From Mycobacterium sp. ELW1 (lineage in GTDB: Bacteria > Actinomycetota > Actinomycetes > Mycobacteriales > Mycobacteriaceae), in NCBI RefSeq assembly GCF_008329905.1, contig NZ_CP032155.1, positions 2,046,001-2,110,000 of the forward strand: 64,000 nt of DNA, read 5' to 3'. Positions 55,428-63,941 of this stretch are shown here, one piece after another. Positions within the stretch are counted from its first letter, which is position 1, and the number at the start of each line of letters is the position of its first letter. The position numbers were made by a program, and so were the translations under genes. The notes under the pieces are model-generated. The model was not told the origin of the DNA and did not search any database. It was given only the letters and a program-made list of their open reading frames with translations.

Positions 55428-56984
55428 ATGGCCACCAGTTCGCGTTCCTATCCCAACCTCTACAAGGACTCGGTGTCCTTGATGACGGTGTCGGCGCGGG
55501 TGACGTCGATACCCGGAATCGAAGCCGCGTCGGTGGTGATGGCCTCGGCCACCAACGTCGACAACCTCGCCCAGGCCGGCCTCGGCGCATTCGAGGTCCG
55601 GCCCAACGATCTGATCGTCGCGGTGTCCGGCAGCGACGAAGCCTGCGACGAAGCGCTCGCCGTGGCCGACACGCTGCTGTCGGCATCACCGACTGACAGC
55701 GGCGAACCGACATCGGAGACGCCGACCACCAGCATCCAGATGGCCGTCGCCGCCGATCCCGCACTCAACCTGGCGCTGATCTCGGTGCCGGGCGACTACG
55801 CCGCCGCCGAGGCGATGAAGGCGCTGCGGCTGGGCTTGGACGTGATGGTGTTCAGCGACAACGTCACCCCGGACGCCGAGCTGGCGCTCAAGGACTACGC
55901 CCAAGCCCACGACCTGATGGTGATGGGTCCGGACTGCGGCACCGCGATCATCAACGGCATTCCGCTGGGTTTCGCCAACGTGGTGCGACGTGGCCCGATC
56001 GGGGTGGTCGGCGCCTCCGGCACCGGCACCCAGGAGGTGACGGTCCGGATCCATCAGAACGGTTCCGGTGTCTCGCACGCGCTCGGCACCGGCGGGCACG
56101 ACCTGGCTGAGGCGATCGGCGGCATCTCGATGCTGCACGGCTTGGCCGCCCTCGACGCCGACCCCGCCACCACCGTGATCGTGCTGGTGTCCAAGCCGCC
56201 GGCGCCGGCGGTGGCCGCGAAAGTGCTTGCCGCAGCTCAGGACAGCGCCAAGCCCGTCGTCGTCATCTTCCTCGGCGCCGACCCCGCCTCCATCAGCCGC
56301 GACGGCGTGTACGGCGCGGGGACACTCGCGCAGGCTGCGGACATGGCCGTCGAACTGGCCCGCGGTGAGCAGCCGACCGCCGCCGCGATCGCCATCTCAC
56401 CCGACATGAGCGGCATCCTCAATGATCTCGCGGATGCGATGACGCCCAACCAGCACTACGTGCGGGGCATCTTCTCCGGTGGCACCTTCTGCTACGAAGC
56501 GCAGCTGATACACCAAACCCACGGCGTCACCGCGCACTCCAACACCCCGGTGGCCGGCAACACTGCTCTGACCGACATCCGAACCAGTGTGCAGCACAGC
56601 ATCATCGACATGGGCGATGATGAATTCACCCAGGGCAAACCGCATCCGATGATCGACCCGTCGCAGAAGGACGCCCGCATCCGCGCCGAGATCGCCGACC
56701 CGTCGACGGCTGTCGTGCTGTTCGACGTGGTGCTGGGGTACGGCTCGGCCGATGATCCGACGGCAGAACTGGTTTCGATCATCGACACCGGCGCGGCCGC
56801 GGCCCGCGCTGAGGGGCGACCCGTCGCCTTCATCGGCTACGTCTGCGGGACCGACCTGGATCCGCAGGACCGGGCCAAGGCCGTCGCTGCTCTGCAGTCG
56901 GCCGGGGTGCTGGTCGCGTCGAGTAACGCGGAGGCGGCCCTGTGGTCGGCGACTCTGGTCACCGCGCGGGGAGGCCCTCGATGA
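55428..56984 (+). CDS. fdrA: FdrA-family protein (carbamoyltransferase subunit / acyl-CoA synthetase fold)
   Basis: This 518-residue protein has two CoA-ligase-like Rossmann domains: VVGASGTGTQEVTVRI and VIVLVSKPPAPAVAAK, plus the central MGPDCGTAIINGIPLGFANVV motif of FdrA. E. coli FdrA, YlbE (DUF1116) and YlbF have been assigned as an oxamate carbamoyltransferase in allantoin fermentation. It starts 4 bases past the preceding stop; its stop overlaps the DUF1116 start (ATGA). A YlbF (DUF2877) homolog is not present in this window. Confidence 0.9.
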   Translation: MATSSRSYPNLYKDSVSLMTVSARVTSIPGIEAASVVMASATNVDNLAQAGLGAFEVRPNDLIVAVSGSDEACDEALAVADTLLSASPTDSGEPTSETPTTSIQMAVAADPALNLALISVPGDYAAAEAMKALRLGLDVMVFSDNVTPDAELALKDYAQAHDLMVMGPDCGTAIINGIPLGFANVVRRGPIGVVGASGTGTQEVTVRIHQNGSGVSHALGTGGHDLAEAIGGISMLHGLAALDADPATTVIVLVSKPPAPAVAAKVLAAAQDSAKPVVVIFLGADPASISRDGVYGAGTLAQAADMAVELARGEQPTAAAIAISPDMSGILNDLADAMTPNQHYVRGIFSGGTFCYEAQLIHQTHGVTAHSNTPVAGNTALTDIRTSVQHSIIDMGDDEFTQGKPHPMIDPSQKDARIRAEIADPSTAVVLFDVVLGYGSADDPTAELVSIIDTGAAAARAEGRPVAFIGYVCGTDLDPQDRAKAVAALQSAGVLVASSNAEAALWSATLVTARGGPR

Positions 56985-58399
56985 AAGATCTTCTCCAGCA
57001 GGATCTCAGCGTCGTCAACGTCGGACTGCCGAGTTTCGCCTCGAACATCACCGCGGCCGGCGGCCGGGTCACCTCCGTCACCTGGGCTCCGCCGGCAGGC
57101 GCCGACCCGGCGCTGGGCTGGACGCTGGCCACCCTCATCGGTGATCCGCGAATCGAGGCCGCCAACACGGTTGCCTTCGACCGGTACCTGAGCGCGCAAC
57201 CCCGACTCGTCGATCTGGTTCGCGCCGGGGAGGTGATGGCCGGGCTCGGTCCCGGGGAACGCCGCATCCTGCATGCCGGGCCGCCGATCGATTGGGCCGA
57301 GATGTGCGGCCCGCAGCGCGGCGCGATCGCCGGGGCGATCCTCTACGAAGGCTGGGCCGATGACCTCGACGCCGCTGAGAAGCTGGCGGGCAGTGGGGAA
57401 GTGGCACTCGAGCCGTGTCACGAGCACGGCGCGGTAGGCCCGATGGCCGGTATCATCAGCCCGTCGATGCCGGTGTGGGTGGTGGAGAACACCGCCGCGG
57501 GGAACCGGGCTTACAGCAATCTGAACGAGGGCCTGGGCAAGGTACTGCGATTCGGCGCCAACTCACCCGACGTGCTCGACCGATTGCGGTGGCTGGGCGG
57601 CGACTTCTTCACCACCATGCAGGTCGCGGTGCGCGAGCTTGCCGATCCTGACCTCAAACCACTGATGGCACAAGCACTCCACATGGGCGACGAACTCCAC
57701 AACCGCAACGCGGCCGCCTCCGGCCTGTTGTTCAAACGGCTGACGCTGGCCCTGCTGGGATCTGAGCTCGCCTCCGACGCGGTGCGGCGCGCACTGGAGT
57801 TCGTCGCAGGCAACGATCACTTCTTCCTCAACATCTCGATGGCCGCAGCCAAATCGATGTCGGACGCGGCTGCCGACGTGCCGGGCAGCAGCATGGTCAC
57901 GGTGATGGCTCGCAACGGGGTCAACTTCGGTGTCAAGTTATCCGGCACCGGGGATCAGTGGTTTCAGGCGCCCGCCAATCCCGTTGATGGACTGTACTTC
58001 CCGGGGTACACGGTCGACGACGCGGCCGCTGATCTCGGTGACTCGGCGATCACCGAAACCAACGGGCTGGGGGGCTTCGCGATGGCGGCCTCGCCGGCCA
58101 TCGTTCAGTTCGTCGGCGGCACTCCGGCCGACGCGACCGCCAACAGCCGCCGGATGCTATCCATCACGCTGGGCACCAACCCTGCATTCACCCTGCCGCC
58201 GTTGAACTTCGGCGGCACACCGGCCGGGATTGACGCTCGCCTGGTGGCCGACTCCGGCATCTTGCCCATCATCAACACCGGGATCGCCCATCGGCGGGCC
58301 GGTGTCGGGCAGATCGGCGCGGGCATCACCACCGCGCCGATGGACTGCTTCAACGCCGCCCTGGCCGCGCTGGCGTCGAACCTCGACGGGGTGGCATGA
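56981..58399 (+). CDS. DUF1116 (YlbE-like) protein
   Basis: This 472-residue protein has the DUF1116 landmarks: an early VGLPSFASNI, HEHGAVGPMAGIISPSMPVWVVENT, MGDELHNRNAAASGLLFKRLT, and RNGVNFGVKLSGTGDQWFQAPANPVDGLYFPGYT. It is the second subunit of FdrA-type systems. ATG 56981 overlaps fdrA, and its stop overlaps the carbamate kinase start. It is cytoplasmic. Confidence 0.88.
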   Translation: MKDLLQQDLSVVNVGLPSFASNITAAGGRVTSVTWAPPAGADPALGWTLATLIGDPRIEAANTVAFDRYLSAQPRLVDLVRAGEVMAGLGPGERRILHAGPPIDWAEMCGPQRGAIAGAILYEGWADDLDAAEKLAGSGEVALEPCHEHGAVGPMAGIISPSMPVWVVENTAAGNRAYSNLNEGLGKVLRFGANSPDVLDRLRWLGGDFFTTMQVAVRELADPDLKPLMAQALHMGDELHNRNAAASGLLFKRLTLALLGSELASDAVRRALEFVAGNDHFFLNISMAAAKSMSDAAADVPGSSMVTVMARNGVNFGVKLSGTGDQWFQAPANPVDGLYFPGYTVDDAAADLGDSAITETNGLGGFAMAASPAIVQFVGGTPADATANSRRMLSITLGTNPAFTLPPLNFGGTPAGIDARLVADSGILPIINTGIAHRRAGVGQIGAGITTAPMDCFNAALAALASNLDGVA

Positions 58400-59385
58400 G
58401 CACCGCGATCGTCGCGTTCGGCGGCAATGCGTTGGTCACCGACGCCGAACACGACTCCATTCCCCAGCAATACGACACAGTCAGCCGCACCGTGGGTCCG
58501 CTGATCGACATGGTGGAACAAGGCTGGAAACTCGTTGTCTCCCATGGCAACGGCCCGCAGGTCGGGTTCATTCTGCGGCGCTCGGAGCTCGCCCAGGGCG
58601 AGGTCGATCCCGTTCCGGTGGACTACGCCGTGGCAGACACCCAGGGTGCGATCGGCTACATGTTCGTCAAAGCTCTGCGTAACGAGCTGGCCCGCCGGGG
58701 TTTGTCGCGACCGGTGGTAGCTCTCGTCACCCACTCGGTGGTCAGTGTCGACGACCAGGCCTTCGCCAACCCCACCAAACCGGTCGGTTCGTTCCTGACC
58801 GAGGACCGGGCCAGGGCACTGGCAGACAGTCTGGGCTGGACCATCGCCGAGGACGCCGGCCGTGGCTGGCGGCGTACGGTGGCCTCGCCGCGACCGACCA
58901 CCATCCTGGAGACCGAGGTGATCCGCCGACTGCTCGACGACGGCGTGATCGTCGTCGCGGTCGGCGGGGGCGGCATTCCGGTGGCGTTCGAGCCGGACGG
59001 CACCGTCGTCGGCGTGGAAGCCGTCGTCGACAAGGACATCGCCTCCGGCCTGCTGGCCCACGAGCTTGGTGCCGAACTGCTACTGATCCCCACCGGGGTG
59101 CCGCGGGTGGCCATCGGGTTCGGCACTCCTGCCGAGACCTGGCTGGACACCATCACCGTGGATCAGGCCCGGGACTACATCGCGTCCGGCCAGTTCGGTA
59201 AGGGGTCGATGGAACCCAAAGTGGAAGCGGTCGCCGATTTCGTCGCTGCCACGCCCGGTTCCGTCGGCGTCATCGGTGCCGCAGAGGAGATCCCGGCCAT
59301 TCTGGCCGGTACGTCGGGCACCCGGATCGTCGGCGACGCACCGGGCCCCTCAGTGGATGAGCGCACCGGGCCCCTCAGTGGATGA
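58396..59385 (+). CDS. arcC: Carbamate kinase
   Basis: This 329-residue amino-acid-kinase-fold enzyme converts carbamoyl phosphate and ADP to ATP, CO2 and ammonia. Motifs are VAFGGNAL, VSHGNGPQVG, VAVGGGGIPV and VDKDIASGLLA. The normal end is near GTSGTRIVGDAPG. After that, a 25-bp tandem duplication (59338-59387) changes the frame and gives a short novel tail ending GPLSG. It is overlapped with the upstream DUF1116 gene. Confidence 0.93.
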   Translation: MSTAIVAFGGNALVTDAEHDSIPQQYDTVSRTVGPLIDMVEQGWKLVVSHGNGPQVGFILRRSELAQGEVDPVPVDYAVADTQGAIGYMFVKALRNELARRGLSRPVVALVTHSVVSVDDQAFANPTKPVGSFLTEDRARALADSLGWTIAEDAGRGWRRTVASPRPTTILETEVIRRLLDDGVIVVAVGGGGIPVAFEPDGTVVGVEAVVDKDIASGLLAHELGAELLLIPTGVPRVAIGFGTPAETWLDTITVDQARDYIASGQFGKGSMEPKVEAVADFVAATPGSVGVIGAAEEIPAILAGTSGTRIVGDAPGPSVDERTGPLSG

Positions 59386-59387
59386 GA
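59338..59387. repeat. 25-bp tandem duplication at the carbamate kinase 3' end
   Basis: Two adjacent 25-base units match at 24 of 25 positions (59338-59362 and 59363-59387). As 25 is not a multiple of three, it shifts the frame and makes the present stop. With one copy, the frame runs on into the next gene. Confidence 0.88.
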
Positions 59388-59401
59388 AGGAGAGTGATGC
59401 A

Positions 59402-59782
59402 GTGCTGTTGGCGGTCAACGGAACACTGATGCGGGGGCTGAAACTGTCGCCGAACATGGCCGCCGCCGGAGCCACGTTCCTGCGGGAGGCCACCACCGAA
59501 CCGGTCTACCGGCTGTGGACGATCAACGACGAGCATCCGGCGATGATTCGCGTCACCGACGGTTCGGGCGTCGGCGTAGCCGTCGAGGTGTGGGAGGTGC
59601 CTGCCGCGGGTTTGGCCGGAATCCTGCTCAGCGAGCCACCCGGCCTGTCGATCGGCAAGGTGAACCTCGATGACGGAACGACCGTGCTCGGCGTGATCGG
59701 GGAGCCCGCGCTGGTCGAGGGACAGCGCGAGATCAGCGAGTTCGGCGGATGGCGGGCGTATACAGCCGCCGTGGATGTGTGA
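59402..59782 (+). CDS. Allophanate-hydrolase C-terminal-like domain protein
   Basis: This is a 126-residue single-domain protein. It resembles the C-terminal domain of allophanate hydrolases (AtzF type): VNGTLMRGLKLSPNM, YRLWTINDEHPAMIRV, VEVWEVPAAGLAGIL, LSIGKVNLDDGT and ISEFGGWRAYTAA. In Kluyveromyces allophanate hydrolase that domain handles the decarboxylation of N-carboxycarbamate. GTG 59402 follows AAGGAGAG. No amidase domain is present. It probably completes the carbamoyl-nitrogen operon. Confidence 0.75.
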   Translation: MLLAVNGTLMRGLKLSPNMAAAGATFLREATTEPVYRLWTINDEHPAMIRVTDGSGVGVAVEVWEVPAAGLAGILLSEPPGLSIGKVNLDDGTTVLGVIGEPALVEGQREISEFGGWRAYTAAVDV

Positions 59783-59860
59783 CCATTCGGCCATAGCCAC
59801 CGTCAGTAGTGACCGATAGCATCCGCCACACATACTGACCACTACGTCAAAGGCCTTCGC

Positions 59861-60958
59861 ATGGGTGAGCGCGAGTTCGCCATCGCTACCGCGGTACTCC
59901 GCGCGACCGGCTATTTGAATGCAATCCGCATCTTCATCGGGGTGGCGTCTATCTCGCTGGGTCTGCTCAGCGCGCTGGAGCAGATTCAGTCCATCCAGCC
60001 GCTGGGGCCGCACGGCCTGTTCGCTCGCACCGTTCACCTGCTGCTGCTGGTGTCGGCCCTGCTGGTGGGCGGCCTCTGGCTGGCCAGCCCGTGGCCGGGA
60101 TATCGGCGGGCGGTGGCGTTCGCCGTGTGGGGCGATGTTGCACTTGCGGTGTCGGGCGCCACGCTCGCCGCGCCCGAGGCGCGGCTGGCGGCCACCGTCT
60201 ACATGTGCCTGATCGGTGTTTTCGCCGCCGTGCTGCTGGGCTATCGGGTGCTGTTCCTGCATTGTGGTTTCGCGACCGCGACGATCCTCGCCTTCACCTG
60301 GATGGGTGTGCAGTTCGATGGGGCGCAGCTGGCGGAGCTCTCGCTGTATTTCCTGCCCGCCCTGACGACGGTGGTGGTGATGCCGGCGATCGCCGCGATG
60401 GTCATCGAGGGCACGCGCCGTAGCCTCAGCACCACGGCGTATGCGGCAAACCGTGATTCGTTGACGGGTCTGCTGAACCGGCGCGGTCTCTACGCCGAGG
60501 CCGGGACGACGTGGGCTCGGAGTCCGCGCGGTGCGGTGCTCGCCGTCGTGGTCATCGACCTCGATGGATTCAAACGGCTCAACGACGACCATGGGCACGG
60601 CACCGGTGATGCGACGCTGCGGGTGGTGGCCGAGCAGCTGACCAAGCTGATCCGGACCCGCGACATCGCCGCACGGATCGGCGGCGACGAATTCGTAATC
60701 GTGGCAAGCCTTTTGGACGAGGACGACCTGGACAGCTTCGTCAGGCGCGTGCAGGCGCTGACGCTGCGCAATCCCAAAGGCCTGTTTCTTCGGTTCAGTG
60801 TCGGCGTCACCTGGGAGTACGTCGACGGCGTGGAGCTCGACCTCGACACAGTCCTGCATCGCGCCGACGACGCGATGTACCGGGCCAAGCGGGTCGGTGG
60901 TGGCACTGTCATGGTGGCGGAACCGCCGCGCGCCGACGAGCAGCAGACTGCGGTCTAA
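59861..60958 (+). CDS. Membrane diguanylate cyclase (GGDEF)
   Basis: This 365-residue protein has about six N-terminal transmembrane helices (residues 20-190) and a cytoplasmic GGDEF domain. The active site is intact (GGDEF at 274-278) and the inhibitory I-site RTRD lies five residues before it. DRDS-type NRDSLTGLLNRRGL and DLDGFKRLNDDHGHGTGD are complete. It makes c-di-GMP from GTP and is feedback-controlled. The window's EAL gene is broken, so this cyclase has no intact local partner. It overlaps the convergent sigma gene by 4 bases. Confidence 0.93.
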   Translation: MGEREFAIATAVLRATGYLNAIRIFIGVASISLGLLSALEQIQSIQPLGPHGLFARTVHLLLLVSALLVGGLWLASPWPGYRRAVAFAVWGDVALAVSGATLAAPEARLAATVYMCLIGVFAAVLLGYRVLFLHCGFATATILAFTWMGVQFDGAQLAELSLYFLPALTTVVVMPAIAAMVIEGTRRSLSTTAYAANRDSLTGLLNRRGLYAEAGTTWARSPRGAVLAVVVIDLDGFKRLNDDHGHGTGDATLRVVAEQLTKLIRTRDIAARIGGDEFVIVASLLDEDDLDSFVRRVQALTLRNPKGLFLRFSVGVTWEYVDGVELDLDTVLHRADDAMYRAKRVGGGTVMVAEPPRADEQQTAV

Positions 60959-61803
60959 CCCCGCGGCGCGGCGCCCTCCCGCCGTCGCACCCCGGACAGC
61001 ACGTCGGGCTCGGCACGGAACTGGAGACGCCGCACCTGGCCGTCCTCGATGGTGAAGTCGAACGCGACCTTGATTTCGCCGCGGTGGATCCAGGCCGACC
61101 CCGGACGGTCCTCGACGAACACCGGAAACGCTGCCGCGGCAGCGCCGTTGAAGAAGGTGGCCACCTCGTCGCGGCCCTGCATGCGGGCCGGTGTGCCGAG
61201 AGCGGCAGCAGCAGCGTCAGCGGAGACCGTCACGTCGGGTGCGAGGAGTTGCAGTAGCCGGGTGAAGTCCCCCTCGCGCGCCGCGGTCATGAAGGCGTCG
61301 ACGACCTCCCAGTCGGCGAGGGCGTCCTCGGGTGATGCCGGGCGCACCTTGGCTCGCGCCCGCGAGGCCAGCTTGCGGGCGGCGACCGCGGTGGTGTCGA
61401 GCATCGATGCGATCAACTCGAAGTCGACCCCGAAGCTGTCGTGCAGCACGAAGGACACCCGTTCGGCGGGCGTCAGCCGGTCGAGCACCACCTGCAGGGC
61501 GATCCCGACGGTGTCGGCCAGCACCACGTCGTCGGCGGGGTCGGGTTCCGTCTCCTCGACCTCGATCGACTCGGTCGGCACCGGTGTGCGTGCCCGCAGG
61601 CGGTCGAGGCACAGCCGAGAGGTCACGGTGGTGAGCCAGCCCGCAAGGTTGTCGATGGGTTCGTCGGTGGCGTGCAAGCGCAGCCACGCCTGTTGCACCA
61701 CGTCCTGCGCCGCGTCGGCATCGCCCAGAATCCGCCCGGCAATGCGCTGCAGGCGCGGGCGCTCGGCCTCGAAGCCGTCGCGGAGCTGATCATCACTCAC
61801 CAT
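60955..61803 (-). CDS. ECF41-type RNA polymerase sigma factor
   Basis: This 282-residue protein has sigma region 2 (RIAGRILGDADAAQDVVQQAWLRLH), region 4 (LTPAERVSFVLHDSFGVDFELIASML) and a SnoaL-like C-terminal domain (DAFMTAAREGDFTRLLQLLAPDV). That domain controls activity in the ECF41/SigJ group. No anti-sigma gene is adjacent, as usual for this group. ATG 61803 is used. Its own promoter matches the ECF41 consensus. Confidence 0.92.
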   Translation of the reverse strand: MVSDDQLRDGFEAERPRLQRIAGRILGDADAAQDVVQQAWLRLHATDEPIDNLAGWLTTVTSRLCLDRLRARTPVPTESIEVEETEPDPADDVVLADTVGIALQVVLDRLTPAERVSFVLHDSFGVDFELIASMLDTTAVAARKLASRARAKVRPASPEDALADWEVVDAFMTAAREGDFTRLLQLLAPDVTVSADAAAAALGTPARMQGRDEVATFFNGAAAAAFPVFVEDRPGSAWIHRGEIKVAFDFTIEDGQVRRLQFRAEPDVLSGVRRREGAAPRG

Positions 61804-61806
61804 GGC

Positions 61807-61868
61807 GGTCACACTTTCGTCGTTGGGTGCGTCAACATCTTGACGCGCCCGGACGGCCGGGTGTGACA
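61807..61868. promoter_or_regulatory. Divergent pair of ECF41-type promoters
   Basis: Minus strand: TGTCACA, 16 bases, CGTC (61868 to 61842), reading into the sigma gene. Plus strand: GGTCACA (61807-61813), 16 bases, CGTC (61830-61833), reading toward the DUF1059 gene. The published ECF41 motif is TGTCACA...CGTC. Confidence 0.75.
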
Positions 61869-61889
61869 CCGACAGGAGGAGTTAGCCCC

Positions 61890-62126
61890 GTGAAGACCAT
61901 GACCTGCCAAGACCTGGGTGGCCCATGCGATCTCGTGCACCGCGGCGAGAGCGCCGACGACATCATCAAGGCGCAGGATCAGCACCTCAAAGATGCGGTC
62001 TCCGGTGGCGACGACGCCCACGTGCCGGCACGCGAGGACATGAAGGGCCGCTGGCGCCACCCCATCAAGTCGATGGGTTGGTACAACGACGTCAAGAAGC
62101 GGTTCGCTGAGCTGCCGGAGAACTGA
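61890..62126 (+). CDS. DUF1059 small protein
   Basis: This 78-residue protein starts at GTG 61890 behind GGAGGAG. The opening MKTMTCQDLGGPCDLVHRGES with two cysteines is the DUF1059 signature. The C-terminus is a charged helix WYNDVKKRFAELPEN. Function unknown. An ECF41-type promoter reads toward it, making it a likely target of the neighbouring sigma factor. Confidence 0.85.
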   Translation: MKTMTCQDLGGPCDLVHRGESADDIIKAQDQHLKDAVSGGDDAHVPAREDMKGRWRHPIKSMGWYNDVKKRFAELPEN

Positions 62127-62141
62127 GCCGGCGGTAGATCC

Positions 62142-62720
62142 CTAGAACCACAGGGGCGAGTTGACGAGCCGCACGAAAAGGTAGAACGCCAACGGGATTT
62201 CGACGGGAAGCGCCACGATGAACACGACCGCGATGACGGCGCTGCCGATACTGGCGACCACCGACTCGACGGCGTGGGCAACGGTGGTGAACCCGCTTCG
62301 GATGGCACCTGAGACGGCGTGCTCGACGCGGTGGACCGCCCGAACGACGTTGAAGTGCTGGATATCGCTGCCCAGCATGACGATGCGTCCGAGCAGGTCA
62401 GTGATGTTCGGGACCGCAGTTGCGTGAGCGGTCGGCGGGGCGCTGATGGTCGTGGTGTGTCGAATGACCGCTGCTGCCACCGGCCTGGGCTTGGGGTCGG
62501 CGACGCCTGTCACGGCGCTTGCGGCCAACAACGTTGCTGACGTCTTCGGCCGCGGCGAATTGTGGGCGGCGGGACGGACCGGATGACTCGCCGAGACGTG
62601 CTGTCGCGCTGAGGAGCCCGTGCCTGCTTCGGCGTTGGCCGTGCCCGAACCCGCCAGTGCGGCCGCGCCGATACCGACCGTCAGCGCTCCCACGCCCAGC
62701 CACGCCGAAAAACCCATCAC
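62142..62720 (-). CDS. Secreted or membrane-anchored protein of unknown function
   Basis: This 192-residue protein has a signal peptide (LGVGALTVGIGAAALAG, cleavage near TANA), a Ser/Pro/Ala-rich linker, a helical segment ITDLLGRIVMLGSDIQHFNVVRAVHRVEHAVSG and a C-terminal transmembrane helix (AVIAVVFIVALPVEIPLAFYLFV). I recognise no family. The repeated AVHRVEHAV/AVESVVAS pattern suggests an amphipathic helix. Confidence 0.65.
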   Translation of the reverse strand: MMGFSAWLGVGALTVGIGAAALAGSGTANAEAGTGSSARQHVSASHPVRPAAHNSPRPKTSATLLAASAVTGVADPKPRPVAAAVIRHTTTISAPPTAHATAVPNITDLLGRIVMLGSDIQHFNVVRAVHRVEHAVSGAIRSGFTTVAHAVESVVASIGSAVIAVVFIVALPVEIPLAFYLFVRLVNSPLWF

Positions 62721-62973
62721 AGCAACCCCCGATGTGCCGTACCCACCTCGATGCGCAGTCTACGAGGATGGGGCGATCTACATCAGCAAAATTGCGTGCG
62801 GGTCGAGGTGTGTCGGGTGGACGCACGAGACTCGCTCATTGGTCGCATGCGGTGAATGCCTGGTTCCCGTGATTTTGATCCTGCGGAGACCAAGCGCCGA
62901 CAGAAGACCATTTTGGGAATTCGTGTTTAACTCTATTGCGAGCCAACGCTTTAGGAGAGAGGTCGGGTCCGGC
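62721..62973. other. Leader region before the CbiM-like gene, no gene assigned
   Basis: These 253 bases have lower GC and hold no convincing gene. A metal or cobalamin riboswitch would be plausible here, but I find no B12 box or other recognisable motif. Palindromic pieces around 62808-62830 (GTGTCGGGTGGACGCAC) may fold. Confidence 0.3.
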
Positions 62974-63651
62974 GTGCACATCGAACCAGGAATTGTCGAG
63001 GGTCCTAAACTCATCTTGAGTTACGTCACTGCCGGGGGAGCGGGTGCCTACGCGCTATACCTCGCCTCGAACGCGGTCAAGGATCGGGGACTGGGGTCGT
63101 TGCTGTCCCGGACCGTGGCGACGACGGCTCTGGTGTTCGTGTTCTTTCAGGTCTTCCCGCACTATCCGGTCGGGATCTCCGAGGTGCACCTCATCTTGGG
63201 CTCGACGCTGTTCCTGATCTTGGGTGCCGCGCCTGCTGCCTTTGGGTTGGCGGGCGGTCTGCTGTTGCAGGGGATCTTCTTTGCGCCCTTCGATCTCCCG
63301 CAATACGGGATGAATGTCACTACGCTGCTCGTGCCGCTGTTCGCGTTGCAGTTCGTCGCGCACAAGGTGATCGCACGGGAAACGCCCTACGTGGACGTGA
63401 AATATAGCCAGGTCCTTGCTCTTTCGGCTACGTACCAGGCCGGCATAGTTTCCTGGGTTGCGTTCTGGGCTTTCTATGGTGAGGGCTTCTCAGGCCAGAC
63501 CGTCAGCGACATCGCGACTTTCGGCGCCGCCTATATGACGGTCGTCATCATCGAACCTCTCGCCGACCTCGGCGTACTGGCGGCTGCCAAGGGTCTGCGT
63601 CAGCTGCGAGACAGTCCGATCGTCGAGCGACGATTGTTCAACCCCGCCTAG
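62974..63651 (+). CDS. CbiM-like substrate-specific component of a cobalt/nickel ECF transporter
   Basis: This 225-residue membrane protein has about six or seven helices. The mature N-terminus is VHIEPGIVEGPK: CbiM/NikM proteins begin M-H-I-x-[DE]-G, with the N-terminal His binding Co or Ni. Later motifs are VGISEVHLILGSTLFLILGAAPAAFGLAGGLLLQG, as in CbiM. GTG 62974 is chosen because it places His at position 2; AGGAGAGAGG lies upstream. ATPase and T-component genes would lie downstream, beyond the window. Confidence 0.85.
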   Translation: MHIEPGIVEGPKLILSYVTAGGAGAYALYLASNAVKDRGLGSLLSRTVATTALVFVFFQVFPHYPVGISEVHLILGSTLFLILGAAPAAFGLAGGLLLQGIFFAPFDLPQYGMNVTTLLVPLFALQFVAHKVIARETPYVDVKYSQVLALSATYQAGIVSWVAFWAFYGEGFSGQTVSDIATFGAAYMTVVIIEPLADLGVLAAAKGLRQLRDSPIVERRLFNPA

Positions 63652-63710
63652 ATTCATCGCCCAGACATCGCGGGAACCACCGGCCTGTCGATCCCGACTA
63701 TGAGGTTGGT

Positions 63711-63941
63711 ATGGCCGGCGGTTCGGGCGATGAAGGGGATCGAGTGAAAGATGTTCGGAAAGAGTCGATCCGAGACGCCCTCGCTGGGATAGAACGCCGC
63801 GTGCTGGATGAGGTGTGGATCGGAAGGTCCCGCTGGGCCGGCTACGCCGCGCTGACGGTCCTCCTTCTCGCCGCTACCGGAGCTGGTGCGTCGACGTGGT
63901 CGGTGAGGTGCCTGGACCCGGGTCCTACCGGGTGCCGGTGA
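63711..63941 (+). CDS. Small single-pass membrane protein after cbiM
   Basis: This 76-residue protein (possibly starting at GTG 63744) has a charged N-terminal helix and one transmembrane segment (WAGYAALTVLLLAATGAGAS), ending at a TGA after CLDPGPTGCR. Position after a CbiM-like gene suggests an accessory or CbiN-like subunit, but there is no sequence match I can name. The last 59 bases of the window hold nothing assignable. Confidence 0.45.
   Translation: MAGGSGDEGDRVKDVRKESIRDALAGIERRVLDEVWIGRSRWAGYAALTVLLLAATGAGASTWSVRCLDPGPTGCR

Noticed and set aside
59375..60859. 494-codon frame antisense to the GGDEF gene
   Set aside because: The GGDEF active site and I-site are on the plus strand; the antisense product is Gln/His/Arg-rich noise.
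62721..62973. Possible cobalamin or nickel-cobalt riboswitch before the CbiM-like gene
   Set aside because: No B12 box or consistent stem set could be found by eye; a covariance-model scan would be needed.
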